Positions 33,448 through 42,148 are shown, counted from the stretch's first letter. The stretch is DNA of 64,000 bases from SZUA-254 sp031379665 (GCA_031379665.1 JANNFI010000034.1:1-64000); one strand, 5' to 3'. Notes: generated from the sequence alone by a model not told the origin. Made by a program: numbers and translations.

Positions 33448-34344
33448 TCAGCCGTCCACGTCCCTGCCGGTGAGGAGCACAAGCGCTTCGCGGTAGAGGT
33501 CGGTCGTTTTTTCGATGATGTCGGCGGGGAGCGTCGGTCCCGGCGGTTTCTTGTTGAATTTGATCGAGAGCAGGTAATCGCGGACGAACTGCTTGTCGTA
33601 ACTTTCCTGCGGCCTCCCGGATGCGTACCTCGTCTTTGGCCAAAACCTCGAGGAGTCGGGCGTAAGGAGTTCGTCGATGAGGATGAGCCGTCCCTGCGCG
33701 GTGCCGAACTCCATCTTGGTGTCGGCAATGATGATCCCCTTGTCGAGCGCGATCTCGGTGGCCCGTTCGTAGATCTTCAGCGTGGTGGCGCGGGCCTGCT
33801 CCGCGAGCTCCTTCCCCGCCATCGCCGCCGCGGTCTCGAACGGGATGTTTTCGTCGTGCCCCTCTTCGGCCTTCGTCGCGGGAGTGAAGATCGGCCGGGA
33901 GAGCCGGTCCGATTCCTTCAGCCCCGGCGCCAGGGCGATGCCGCAGATCTTTCCCGTTTCCCGGTACTCGTTCCATCCCGATCCGGAGACGTACCCGCGC
34001 GCAACGCATTCGATCGGCAGCGGCTGGGTTTTCCTCACGATGACGCTGCGGCCCGCCAACACGTCGAGGTAGGGCTCGCACTCGTCCGGGAAATCGTCGG
34101 CCGACGTCGCGACAAGGTGGTTGGGGATGATGTCGGTCATCAGCGAGAACCAGTAATTCGAAATCTGCGTCAGGACCTTTCCCTTGAGGGGGATTGGCTG
34201 CGGCATCACGACGTCGAACGCCGAGAGGCGGTCGGTCGCAACGATGAGGAGATGCTCGCCGAGGTCGTAGAGGTCCCGCACCTTTCCGCGGCGAACGAGT
34301 TTCAGTGTCGGAAAATCAGTCTGAAAGATCGCGGTGGAATTCAT
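33448..34344 (-). CDS. purC: Phosphoribosylaminoimidazole-succinocarboxamide synthase
   Basis: PurC (SAICAR synthetase) joins CAIR and aspartate with ATP in purine synthesis. The 298-residue length fits the longer, yeast-like form. Signature segments are RRGKVRDLYDLG, ATDRLSAFDV, ECVARGYVSGSGW, DTKMEFG and ELLTPDSSRFWP. It lies alone between the SnoaL-like gene and the M16 operon. The 80 bases before it are AT-richer and contain repeated TTCG-type words but no clear promoter. Confidence 0.97.
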   Translation of the reverse strand: MNSTAIFQTDFPTLKLVRRGKVRDLYDLGEHLLIVATDRLSAFDVVMPQPIPLKGKVLTQISNYWFSLMTDIIPNHLVATSADDFPDECEPYLDVLAGRSVIVRKTQPLPIECVARGYVSGSGWNEYRETGKICGIALAPGLKESDRLSRPIFTPATKAEEGHDENIPFETAAAMAGKELAEQARATTLKIYERATEIALDKGIIIADTKMEFGTAQGRLILIDELLTPDSSRFWPKTRYASGRPQESYDKQFVRDYLLSIKFNKKPPGPTLPADIIEKTTDLYREALVLLTGRDVDG

Positions 34345-34425
34345 TGTCGATGTTGAGGAAATTGGTCGATGATCGAGGTTCGGCGTTTAAAAATTCGGTG
34401 TTCGATGCTGGCGGATATCCGGCGC

Positions 34426-34893
34426 TCAAGGGTCGGAGGAGGTGTGGTCGTGGACGATCCTCCACCCAACCCCGGGGAATTCCTTCAGGACGACGGTGAA
34501 GACTCCGCCGGGCCGGTCGCCCGCCCGGTTGAGTTCCCAGCGCCCGAATACCCACGCGGCGCCGGGGGCGGTCAGATGGAATTCCATAGTTGAAAATTCC
34601 AGCCTCCCCATCTTCTCCGGTGTGTCATACTTTGCCGCATATGCGTCGAGCGTCGCTTTCCACCCCCTTCGAACGGTTCCGCCGCTGGTAAAGAGGAGGC
34701 TGTCCGAGTTCCAGTACCCTTCCATATATCCGGCCACATCCCCCCGGTTCCAGGCGCCGGCCTGCGCGGTGAGGACCGAGTCGACCTCTGAGCGCCAGTC
34801 GCCGGCGGGTGGACCCCCGCAGGATGAGAGAAGGATCGCCGCGGCGATCGATAGCGCGAGGGTCGCGGCGGTGCGCGCGGGCGTCCTGCTCAT
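34426..34893 (-). CDS. SnoaL/NTF2-like lipoprotein
   Basis: The 155-residue product has a lipobox (ILLSSCGG), so it is probably a lipoprotein. The rest is an NTF2-like alpha+beta cone of the SnoaL/DUF4440 kind: VLTAQAGAWNRGDVAGYMEGYW near the start and WRIVHDHTSS at the end, as in ketosteroid-isomerase-like proteins. Substrate and activity are unknown. The ATG overlaps the PrsW stop (ATGA), so the two are co-translated. Confidence 0.82.
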   Translation of the reverse strand: MSRTPARTAATLALSIAAAILLSSCGGPPAGDWRSEVDSVLTAQAGAWNRGDVAGYMEGYWNSDSLLFTSGGTVRRGWKATLDAYAAKYDTPEKMGRLEFSTMEFHLTAPGAAWVFGRWELNRAGDRPGGVFTVVLKEFPGVGWRIVHDHTSSDP

Positions 34894-35915
34894 TTCCCGA
34901 TCACGTGCAGCTGCCACAGGTCGCGGTGCGTCGTGTGCAGGAACGGCTTGATCGCGAGCATCCCGGTGGCGCCGATGCTCTTCTCGAGATATGCGAGTTC
35001 GGTGAATTTTTCCCGGATGTCCGGCTCCTCCTTCGATGCGAACCCGTGCTCCCGCATCAGCAGGATGCCCTTCGCGCGGATCGAAAGTTCAAGGTGGAGA
35101 CGAAGCATGCAGAGCATGTCGGCGACCAGTTCGCCGGGGAAATTCGATTTCAGCGTGATCAGGTACTGCCCGATCTTGGTTTCCGCCACTACGCCGGTGT
35201 CGATGGCCTCCAGGAGTGCGGCGTCGGAGTCGAAGCCGACTCCGAGCCACTCCCGCGTCGATTTTTCACTCTGGCGGAAGACGAGGACCATCAGGACCGG
35301 AAGGCCGATCAGCAGGATGGCCGTCATGAACTGCGGCGGGAATGGAAAGTGGTTGAAGAACGAGTGGATCGCCATCGCGGTCAAAACGCCCGGCACCGGG
35401 TGCCAAATCTTGTGAACGGTCGTCCGCTCGGCGAGGTTTTTCGTGATGATGGCGAGGATCGCGGTGGTTCCCCCGTGCATCATCGCAGTCCCGAACCCGC
35501 GGATCAGCCAGACGAGGACCGTGGAATCCCCTCCCACCGTCTGCAGGTAATAGATGTTCTCCATGAACGCGAAACCCGCGCCGACCGCGAAGCCGTGGAT
35601 GGCCGCGTCGACCATGAACCCCACCTTCCCGCTCCTGATCAGGTAGACGATGAACACCGACTTCAGGATTTCCTCTGTCACCGGCGCGACGTAGCGCGGA
35701 AGGATGTGCATCCCCCGGGGGACGTACTGCGCGATCCAGGTGTTCACGAACAGCGCGATCACAGCCGCGAGCGCGCCGAAGATGATCGTCCCGACGATCT
35801 CGGTCAGCTTCACTAGCTTGTAGCTGTCGAGGAAGACGAGCGCCACCAGGAAGAGGAACACCGGGAGGAGACTCACCGCGATGTCGAGCAGCCTGTCGGC
35901 GGAGACTGCGCTCAT
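34890..35915 (-). CDS. PrsW-family intramembrane protease
   Basis: The 341-residue protein has about eight membrane helices with the family residues in order: APVTEEILKS, FAFMENIYY, a His in AMMHGG and AIHSFFNH. These match the E-E-x-x-K, E-N-x-x-Y and His motifs of PrsW/CPBP-type glutamate intramembrane proteases. PrsW in Bacillus cleaves anti-sigma factor RsiW. A membrane anti-sigma candidate with ECF sigma lies 3 kb away, but a substrate link is only a guess. A cytoplasmic tail of about 110 residues is longer than in B. subtilis PrsW. Confidence 0.85.
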   Translation of the reverse strand: MSAVSADRLLDIAVSLLPVFLFLVALVFLDSYKLVKLTEIVGTIIFGALAAVIALFVNTWIAQYVPRGMHILPRYVAPVTEEILKSVFIVYLIRSGKVGFMVDAAIHGFAVGAGFAFMENIYYLQTVGGDSTVLVWLIRGFGTAMMHGGTTAILAIITKNLAERTTVHKIWHPVPGVLTAMAIHSFFNHFPFPPQFMTAILLIGLPVLMVLVFRQSEKSTREWLGVGFDSDAALLEAIDTGVVAETKIGQYLITLKSNFPGELVADMLCMLRLHLELSIRAKGILLMREHGFASKEEPDIREKFTELAYLEKSIGATGMLAIKPFLHTTHRDLWQLHVIGK

Positions 35916-35939
35916 TTTGGCGTCGCCACTCGATGCCCT

Positions 35940-35970
35940 TTCGACACCGGATTCTCGTTCGACACCGGAT
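35940..35970. repeat. 18-base direct repeat
   Basis: TTCGACACCGGAT occurs at 35940-35952 and 35958-35970, an 18-base period, with a third degenerate copy running into the end of the barrel fusion gene. It lies in the 61-base gap between that gene and prsW. Confidence 0.65.
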
Positions 35971-35976
35971 GCTCCT

Positions 35977-38970
35977 TCACCGCAGGATCTTCAACGAAAA
36001 CATCCACTCCCTCGTGGGGTCGAGATTCGGCCGGAACGCCGTCGCGAACCCGCCGGAGAGCGTCGATTCGAGGTTCGAGAAGAGCACCAGCCTGACGTCC
36101 ACCTGCGCGCCCACGCTGACGGCCTTCATCCTCGCCGCGTCATCGTCCATGTTCGTCACGAGGCCGCCCGAAAAGAGGGCGAGCCTCGCCCAATTGGCGT
36201 ATATGTTCGGCAGGCCGATGCGCCGGAAGCGTAGCGGCGGGAGATCCCACTCGAGCATCACCCGGGCGAAGTTCCTCCCCCCGAGCCCCGCCTGGTCGTC
36301 GAGGTTCACGCCGGGGAAGCTGTAGTAGTCGCGGTATCGGCGCACCTCGGCGTGGTCCACCCAGTTGTTTCCGAATCCCGCGAAGTAGAAGTTCGCGAGA
36401 TTGTTCGTGCGGTCGCCGAACGAGTGCCCGGACGCCGCCCGAAGCCAGAGAGAGGAGTGCGTCCAGAGGATCCACCCGTAATCGAACGTGGTATGGAACC
36501 GGGGGAAGTATTCCTTCGTGCCGTACTTGCCGCTGGTGCTGAACGTGACCTTCATCCCCTTCTCCGCGTCGTTCGCCCCGAGGGTCCTCATCAGCGCCGT
36601 ATAGTTCAGCCGGAGGCCGAAGGAGAGGAACCGGTCGATCGTCGGTTCGACGTTCTGGTAGTCCGGGAGGCGGTCGATGTCGGAATATCCGGAGAGCGAG
36701 AGGGACATATCGAAGACGCGCGGCCGCTCCTCGAAGAGCGTTTGATGGTATTCGACCGACGCCGTGTATCCCTTGCGACTCGACTTCGTGGGGCCGAAGA
36801 GGTCGTAGAAGTCGGCGGTGTTATACCCCGCGCTGAAACTCCACGCGCGAAAGAGGTATTCCGCGTGGGCGTGGAACCGCTCCTTTTCCGGTAGGTCCCG
36901 GTTCGGCGAGTAGGAGCCGGCGATGCTGAAGTAATGGACCGGCAGAGGGTCGGAGATCTGAGCGGTGAGCCCGAGAGTGTAGACCTCCTTGTAACCCTGG
37001 ATGATCGGGTACATCGACGCGAGCCGGAGACTGCCGAGCCCGTCGTACTCCCCGCGGTTGATGGTGAGGGAGTCGATGTCGATGCGCTCGGGACTTGGCG
37101 GCTCGAGTTTCCACTCCTTCACGACCGGGTGCCGCTCGACGACCTGCTGACCCAGATAGTTGATGGGTGCGATGTCCTCGGTCGGCCGGATCGGGATCGC
37201 CACCGGGACGAACCCCTGGCCGGTGTATTTGAACGCGATGATCGAATCGGCGGTGTACGGGATCGGCCGGAACATTCCGGTTTCGGCGTTCGTCAGCGCG
37301 TCGAGCTTCTTCGTCTCCAGGTTGATGCGGAAGACGTTCGAAACGCCCGTGTAGTACGACGTCCCGTAGAGATCCTTGCCGTCCTTCGAGAAGACGAAAT
37401 TCGCCGGCGAGTTGTTCTCGAACTCGTAGATCGTTTCATGCGCCCTGTTCCCGGCGATGAGCGAGTCGACGTCCATCCTGACAAGCTTCTGTCGGCCGTT
37501 GATCTCCAGGAGCACGCCGATGAGGGTCTTCCCGTCGGGGGAGATGTCCAGGTCGAACAGGTCGTTTCCGTATGCCAGTTCGAGGATTTCGTACCGGTAG
37601 ACGTACGGGTCGGGCATCCGGATCAGCGTCGAGATGCCCCGGTTGTGCGAAACGCCCCAGAGTGATTTGTCCGCCGGGTTGACCACGAGATCGCCGATCC
37701 TCGCATCGCTGAAAAGCATTCGTTCGTCGCCGCTCTCCAGGTCGAAGACCCTGATGTCGCGCCAGAACCGCGAATTGTCGGTGGTGAAGAAAATCTTCCG
37801 GATGTCGGGGTCGTACGCAACCGACGCGACGTAATAAAGAGTCGGCGTCCGGACGTCCGCCAGCGCCTCCTTGGCGCCGGTCGCAACGTCGATCGCGGCC
37901 AGATGGGCGGTCTCGCCGGGGTAGTTGACGCCGCAGTAGAGTTTGCCTGTCGCGGGGTCATAGAACTGGCGGGAGACCGAGCCGAGGACCCCGTCGTAGA
38001 TGACCCGGTATGGGGTCACCGGGTGGGACCGCACCGAATCCAGGTTCGACGCCTGCCACCGGCGTTCGAATTCGATCCATCGCGACCACTCGTCGTCGAG
38101 ACTGCTGCCCACCGCCTTCTCGAACTGCGCCGCGAAGTACGCGTCACTCCCCTCCGACCTGTTGAACCACTCCAGGACCTTCTCCGGGCCGTGCGTCAGC
38201 GCGACGTAGCTCACGAACCTGGTGCCGTAGAGGTACGCATTCGCCCCGATCTGGAAATCGATGGTGGTCCCCTCCGATTCGATGCCGACGAAATCGTAGA
38301 AGTATGAGGAGTCCGCGACCATCGTCCGGAACATCATTTCGTCGTAGCCCCCGAGCGCCCTCCCGATCCCGCCAGCCATCCAAGTCTCGAGAAACGTCGC
38401 GATCCCCTCGTGGTACCATCTCGGCGAGTACCACCGCGGGTTCGTCAGGAAACTGTAGAACATCGAGACCGGGTTCTCCGCCACAGGCAGGACCTTCCCC
38501 AGGAAAAGCCCCTGGAAGAACCGGTCGCTCCCGGCCGCCTTGTCCACCGCGACCATATGCATCAGCTCGTGGTTGAAGACCCAATTCATCCTCTCGTTCG
38601 TCGGGGCCGTTTCATAGACGTAGTCGTACGGCTCCACCCCAATGTTGAGGAAATTCCAGGGGATGGTGCTCGCGCCCCCGGTGCCGTAGTCGTTGAAGTC
38701 GTGGAGAAAAACCGTGACTTTTTCTGTGGGTGTGTAATCGAACAGCCGACGGTGGAACCGCATCGCGTTCTCGAAGGACCGTCCGGTGTGGGGAATGAGG
38801 TAATCGAGCCCGGGGTCGTACCAGATCAACCGCATCATATCCGTCTCGAGAAACTTGAGCTGGGCCGCCACCGGACCTGGGGACACCAGGACCAGGAGAA
38901 GCAGGGTGGACAACGAGAATCGGCCGGGCCTGACGCGGGGGGACTTCCCGACTTCGCTGATGGTAAGCAT
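35977..38970 (-). CDS. Gluzincin peptidase, beta-propeller and outer-membrane barrel fusion
   Basis: The 997-residue protein has a signal peptide (STLLLLVLVSPGPVAAQ). A peptidase-MA-like domain with HELMH and, 50-60 residues on, WYHEGIATFLE (zinc-ligand Glu) follows. Then comes a TolB/WD-type propeller (residues ~320-620; NPADKSLWGVSHN, DISPDGKTLIGV, FSKDGKDLYGTSYYTG) and a C-terminal barrel of about 350 residues rich in aromatic strands (FSAGYNTADFYDLFGP, KVTFSTSGKYGTKEYF). This would put a metalloprotease at the cell surface or periplasmic mouth of a barrel. The final residues are MFSLKILR rather than a terminal Phe. No named family is recognised for the full architecture. Confidence 0.8.
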   Translation of the reverse strand: MLTISEVGKSPRVRPGRFSLSTLLLLVLVSPGPVAAQLKFLETDMMRLIWYDPGLDYLIPHTGRSFENAMRFHRRLFDYTPTEKVTVFLHDFNDYGTGGASTIPWNFLNIGVEPYDYVYETAPTNERMNWVFNHELMHMVAVDKAAGSDRFFQGLFLGKVLPVAENPVSMFYSFLTNPRWYSPRWYHEGIATFLETWMAGGIGRALGGYDEMMFRTMVADSSYFYDFVGIESEGTTIDFQIGANAYLYGTRFVSYVALTHGPEKVLEWFNRSEGSDAYFAAQFEKAVGSSLDDEWSRWIEFERRWQASNLDSVRSHPVTPYRVIYDGVLGSVSRQFYDPATGKLYCGVNYPGETAHLAAIDVATGAKEALADVRTPTLYYVASVAYDPDIRKIFFTTDNSRFWRDIRVFDLESGDERMLFSDARIGDLVVNPADKSLWGVSHNRGISTLIRMPDPYVYRYEILELAYGNDLFDLDISPDGKTLIGVLLEINGRQKLVRMDVDSLIAGNRAHETIYEFENNSPANFVFSKDGKDLYGTSYYTGVSNVFRINLETKKLDALTNAETGMFRPIPYTADSIIAFKYTGQGFVPVAIPIRPTEDIAPINYLGQQVVERHPVVKEWKLEPPSPERIDIDSLTINRGEYDGLGSLRLASMYPIIQGYKEVYTLGLTAQISDPLPVHYFSIAGSYSPNRDLPEKERFHAHAEYLFRAWSFSAGYNTADFYDLFGPTKSSRKGYTASVEYHQTLFEERPRVFDMSLSLSGYSDIDRLPDYQNVEPTIDRFLSFGLRLNYTALMRTLGANDAEKGMKVTFSTSGKYGTKEYFPRFHTTFDYGWILWTHSSLWLRAASGHSFGDRTNNLANFYFAGFGNNWVDHAEVRRYRDYYSFPGVNLDDQAGLGGRNFARVMLEWDLPPLRFRRIGLPNIYANWARLALFSGGLVTNMDDDAARMKAVSVGAQVDVRLVLFSNLESTLSGGFATAFRPNLDPTREWMFSLKILR

Positions 38971-39041
38971 GGTTGGTGAATATATTAAAAAAACGGGAAA
39001 CGGGGAGGCTGAAAACTGTAGAAAGGGGGGTGAGAGGGGAT

Positions 39042-39070
39042 AAAAAAAGGGGGACGCGCAAGCGTCCCCC
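39042..39070 (-). terminator. Rho-independent terminator of the sigma/anti-sigma unit
   Basis: On the minus strand GGGGGACGC, loop TTGC and GCGTCCCCC are followed by seven T, 23 bases after the stop of the repeat-bearing gene. Confidence 0.92.
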
Positions 39071-39092
39071 CTGACTTCGCCGTATAAGGGCG

Positions 39093-40379
39093 TTATTCCT
39101 TGGTGTCGACAGCCCTCCTGTCGAGGGTCAGCGAGCGGGCGATTTCAGCCTGCGCCGCCTTGTCCATCGTGAGCGACCGGAAGAACTCGGCCTGCTTCTC
39201 GAGGGGAGCGGACCGCATCACGTCGGCCTGCTTGTCGATCGTGAGGCTCCTGAAGAGGCCGGCCGTACGGTCGATGTCCATGCTGCGGAGCAGGTCTGCC
39301 GTCTTCTCGAGGTCGGCCGAGCGATAGATGTTGGCCTGACGTTCGATGTCGGCTGACCGGAAGTAACCCGCGCTCTTCTCGAGATCGGCGCTGCGGAAGA
39401 GGTCCGCCGCCTTCTCCAGATCGGCCGAGCGATAGATCTGCGCGAGCTTTTCCATCGTCAGTGAGCGGAACAGTCCTTCCATCTTTTCGAGGTCCGCGCT
39501 GCGGTAGAGATCGACTGACTTTTCGTACTGCGTGCCCTTCAGGATGTCGGCCTGCTTCTCCATCGTGAGCGAGCGGTAGAGCCCCGCGCGGCGCTCGAGG
39601 TCCGCGCTGCGGAACATCTGGGCGGTTTTCTCGATATCCGCGGAGCGGGCGATACCGGCCAGTTTCTCGAGATCCGCGGAGCGGGCGATGGCCATCGCGC
39701 GTTCCATCGTGAGGGAGCGATCCATTGTCAGGCTTCTGTACAGGTCGGCATTCTTCTCGAGGTCGGCCGAACGGAAGAACTCGACCTGCTTCTCGATGGA
39801 GATGCTGCGGAACAGGCCCGCCGCACGCTCTTTATCCGCCGAGCGGAACATTTCCGCTGCGCGCGCGAGGCCGGGGTTGTTTTCGGATCCGCCGACGGAA
39901 CCGTCCGTCGAATTTTCCTGACCGACGACAACGTCCTTGTCGGTGATCTGCTCTGACCGGTACTTCTTGGCTCCGCCGATCGTTCCGAAGAGCTCGGAAT
40001 CCGCGGGCCAGGGGTACAGGACGGCGAAGTAGAGAACCGCGATGGCCGCGAGCGCTCCGCCGATGATCAATTTATTGTTGTGCATAGCTACCTCCTGTGA
40101 ATGAGAGAACGTGAATAGTGATTTGATGGTGTGAACTATCGTGTGCCGGGAAGGGGATGCCGACGAATGGATCGTGTTGAGTATGACTTTTTTCAATTCC
40201 GGGGAGGGTTCCACCCTGGCGACGGATCCGAGGAGGCCGTAGAGCGACCGGCTTTCCTCGTAGAACCGGCGCGCTTCGTCGTCCGCCGCGAGGGCGCCGT
40301 GGAGGCGGGCGCTCTGCTCGGGCGTGATGTCGCCGTCGAGTTCCTTGTAGATCAGCTCCTGGTATTCTTCTCGTGTCAT
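39093..40379 (-). CDS. Membrane anti-sigma candidate with ~20 twelve-residue repeats
   Basis: The 428-residue protein has three parts. Residues 1-98 form a helical cytoplasmic domain (ELDGDITPEQSARLHGALAADDEA) like zinc-less anti-sigma domains. Residues 103-122 form one membrane helix (LIIGGALAAIAVLYFAVLYPW). From residue ~173 there is an extracytoplasmic array of about twenty 12-residue repeats with consensus x-A-x-[LI]-[FY]-R-S-A-D-L-E-K, alternating with an L-T-M-[ED]-[KR] variant. There is one six-residue insertion (MDRSLTMER) and no cysteine. The ATG overlaps the ECF sigma stop (ATGA), the usual sigma/anti-sigma order. The repeat fold and ligand are unknown. The repeat array matches no family I know. 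Confidence 0.82.
   Translation of the reverse strand: MTREEYQELIYKELDGDITPEQSARLHGALAADDEARRFYEESRSLYGLLGSVARVEPSPELKKVILNTIHSSASPSRHTIVHTIKSLFTFSHSQEVAMHNNKLIIGGALAAIAVLYFAVLYPWPADSELFGTIGGAKKYRSEQITDKDVVVGQENSTDGSVGGSENNPGLARAAEMFRSADKERAAGLFRSISIEKQVEFFRSADLEKNADLYRSLTMDRSLTMERAMAIARSADLEKLAGIARSADIEKTAQMFRSADLERRAGLYRSLTMEKQADILKGTQYEKSVDLYRSADLEKMEGLFRSLTMEKLAQIYRSADLEKAADLFRSADLEKSAGYFRSADIERQANIYRSADLEKTADLLRSMDIDRTAGLFRSLTIDKQADVMRSAPLEKQAEFFRSLTMDKAAQAEIARSLTLDRRAVDTKE
39114..39863 (-). repeat. Coding 36-base tandem repeat array
   Basis: About twenty in-frame units of 36 bases encode the R-S-A-D-L-E-K-type repeats. Codon choice varies between copies (GAGGTCGGCCGA versus GAGATCCGCGGA for the same words), so the array is conserved at protein level rather than being a recent DNA expansion. 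One unit is 18 bases longer. Confidence 0.85.
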
Positions 40380-40909
40380 CGTTCGAGCCGTTTCGATAAT
40401 ATTTTTTTCAGCGATTGACGCGCCGTGAAGAGGCGCGATTTTACCGTTTTGACAGGCAGGTCGAGGATGAATCCAATTTCGTCGTACGACAACTCCTCGA
40501 AGTGCCTCAGGACGATGACGACCCGATTGTCGTCGCTCAGTTTCGTCAAACCCGCTTCGACCGTCTCCGAAAGCATCCCGGCCTGGAGTATCTCGTCCGG
40601 GCTGCTTCCCCCGGTGGCCAGATCCTCAGAGAGCGCCTCGCTTTTTCTGGCCGAACCCACGAAGTTGATCGACTCGTTGACGGCGATCCGGTAAATCCAG
40701 CTGAAGAACTTGTACGTCGGATCGTAAGAACCCAGTTTCTCCGACGCCTTGATGAAGACATTCTGGGTGATGTCCGCCGCGTCATCGGGATCGTTCGCCA
40801 TCCTCAGCGCGACATTGTACACCGTCTTCTGGTATCGCTCAACGAGGGGTTCGAACGCTTTCCGCTCCCCCTCGAGAAACCGCCTGACAAGTGTCTGATC
40901 GTCGGTCAT
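40376..40909 (-). CDS. ECF-type sigma factor
   Basis: The 177-residue protein has sigma region 2 (FEPLVERYQKTVYNVALRMAND, ADITQNVFIKASEKL, FFSWIYRIAVNESINF) and region 4 (LSDDNRVVIVLRHFEELSYDEIGFILDLP, then TVKSRLFTARQSLKKIL). Region 4 should read the -35 element of target promoters. It is followed at once by the repeat-bearing membrane protein (ATGA), which is therefore its probable anti-sigma factor. Upstream by 98 bases is the last gene of the partner-switch module. Confidence 0.94.
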   Translation of the reverse strand: MTDDQTLVRRFLEGERKAFEPLVERYQKTVYNVALRMANDPDDAADITQNVFIKASEKLGSYDPTYKFFSWIYRIAVNESINFVGSARKSEALSEDLATGGSSPDEILQAGMLSETVEAGLTKLSDDNRVVIVLRHFEELSYDEIGFILDLPVKTVKSRLFTARQSLKKILSKRLER

Positions 40910-41007
40910 AGGAAATACAGGCGATTGGCCAAAAAGTTGGTGACTCCCTTGGAAGTTATTGGCGTTTTGTAAGAAATTCGAGTATTCCAGAGATGGAAGG
41001 GGATTTT

Positions 41008-41292
41008 CTATGCAATTTCAAAAATCTTGTCAAAACCGGCGTATTGGAAGACATCCCGGATGTGTTTGTTCATATTGATCAATTTGATGCTTTTTCCTGT
41101 TTCCCGCAGGCGCCGCTGGGTCATCAGCAGGATTCCAAGGCCTGCGCTCGAAATGTACTCCAGCTCCCCGAAATCCACAACCGTGGAATCGTTCACCAGG
41201 TCGAAGACCGCCCTCGCCTTCTCCACCTGGGCGGCGTCGAACCGTCCGGACAGCCGGACCTGCCCACCTTCCGCGTTGGTCGCGTTGAACAT
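41008..41292 (-). CDS. STAS-domain anti-anti-sigma factor (RsbV/SpoIIAA-like)
   Basis: The 94-residue single-domain protein has the phosphorylatable Ser in the DFGELEYISSAGLGILLM segment. It begins with beta strands (GGQVRLSGRFDAAQVEKAR) and ends in a hydrophobic helix (FQYAGFDKIFEIA). In partner switching an unphosphorylated STAS protein sequesters the HATPase kinase. Its start is one base after the stop of the kinase gene at 41294, so they are co-expressed. Confidence 0.93.
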   Translation of the reverse strand: MFNATNAEGGQVRLSGRFDAAQVEKARAVFDLVNDSTVVDFGELEYISSAGLGILLMTQRRLRETGKSIKLINMNKHIRDVFQYAGFDKIFEIA

Positions 41293-41293
41293 G

Positions 41294-41698
41294 CTAATCC
41301 TTGAGTTTTTTGGTCAAAGTAATGATACTGTCGTTTCCAACGTACTCGTAATTGAACGTGTCCATATACTGCTTCACGAGGTGGACCCCCAGTCCGCCGG
41401 GCCTTCTCTCGGAGAGGGGCTTGCCGGTGTCGACGGGTGGAGCGCTGGTGGGATCGAAATATTCCACGCCGTGGTCCACAAGCCGGATCGTGAGGGAGCG
41501 GGCGTCACCGTCGAGACCGATCAAGACGTCGTTCCGTGCAGAGGGTTGATACTTCACCATGTTTGTGAAGATTTCCTCGATCACGAAATTGAGCGTGAAG
41601 ACCGTGGCCTCGTCGAGCGACAGTCCCGCCGCGAACGACCGGATGAACCCCTCAATCGGCTCGAGCGAGCTGAAGTCCTTCCTGAATGTTTTTTCCAT
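41294..41698 (-). CDS. HATPase anti-sigma kinase (RsbW/SpoIIAB-like)
   Basis: The 134-residue protein is a GHKL ATPase of the HATPase_c_2 type. It has the N-box (NFVIEEIFTNMVKYQ), the DHG version of the G1 box (RLVDHGVEYFDP) and the G2-type RPGGLGVHLVKQYMD. Such kinases phosphorylate STAS partners on Ser and bind a sigma factor or another effector. The ATG at 41698 is chosen because homology starts at MEKTFRKDF. An upstream TTG (41761) would add a non-conserved 21-residue leader. It is flanked by two STAS genes. Confidence 0.9.
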   Translation of the reverse strand: MEKTFRKDFSSLEPIEGFIRSFAAGLSLDEATVFTLNFVIEEIFTNMVKYQPSARNDVLIGLDGDARSLTIRLVDHGVEYFDPTSAPPVDTGKPLSERRPGGLGVHLVKQYMDTFNYEYVGNDSIITLTKKLKD

Positions 41699-41797
41699 CA
41701 GATGCGGTTCGCAGGAACGGGACGGCACGCCTCCGGACACGGGTCCGTGGTTGCTCGCCAATGATCGCCGTTGATTGATTGCCCCGGGAGTGCGGAC

Positions 41798-42148
41798 TCA
41801 GACGGTCGCTTGATCGACGCCGCGAACGGCGTCGCCGACGCTGGTGTGAAAACGAAAAATCAGCTGGAGCTGGGCGGTCTCGAAAACACTCCGCACCTCC
41901 CGGGTCGTTTCCGCCAGATGGATGTCACCCCCGGACCGCCGGAGGGTCGTCAGGGCGCCAACGAGGGAGCCGATGCCGCAACTGTTGATGTAGTGAACGT
42001 TTCTCAGGTCCACGATGAGGCGTATTTTTCCGACGCGCACGAGGTCGCGGACCTTCTGCTGGAAGGTCATCTGGTCCGGTTCGCTGATGAAGTCCCCGGT
42101 CAGGCGGAACACGGTGACGCCGTCGACCTGGCTTTCTTCGATGATCAT
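41798..42148 (-). CDS. STAS-domain protein, first gene of the partner-switch module
   Basis: The 116-residue protein has the STAS core: VTVFRLTGDFISEPD, LIVDLRNVHYINSCGIGSLVGAL with the candidate phospho-Ser in NSCGIGSL, and a C-terminal helix. A tail of about 20 residues extends beyond the typical end. The ATG at 42148 gives MIIEESQVDG, where homology begins. A consensus -35 (TTGACA) lies upstream inside the aat 3' end, so transcription of the module probably starts there. 99 bases separate it from the kinase gene. Confidence 0.92.
   Translation of the reverse strand: MIIEESQVDGVTVFRLTGDFISEPDQMTFQQKVRDLVRVGKIRLIVDLRNVHYINSCGIGSLVGALTTLRRSGGDIHLAETTREVRSVFETAQLQLIFRFHTSVGDAVRGVDQATV

Noticed and set aside
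39114..39863. CRISPR array
   Set aside because: The 36-base periodicity is an in-frame protein repeat with no variable spacers between constant repeats.
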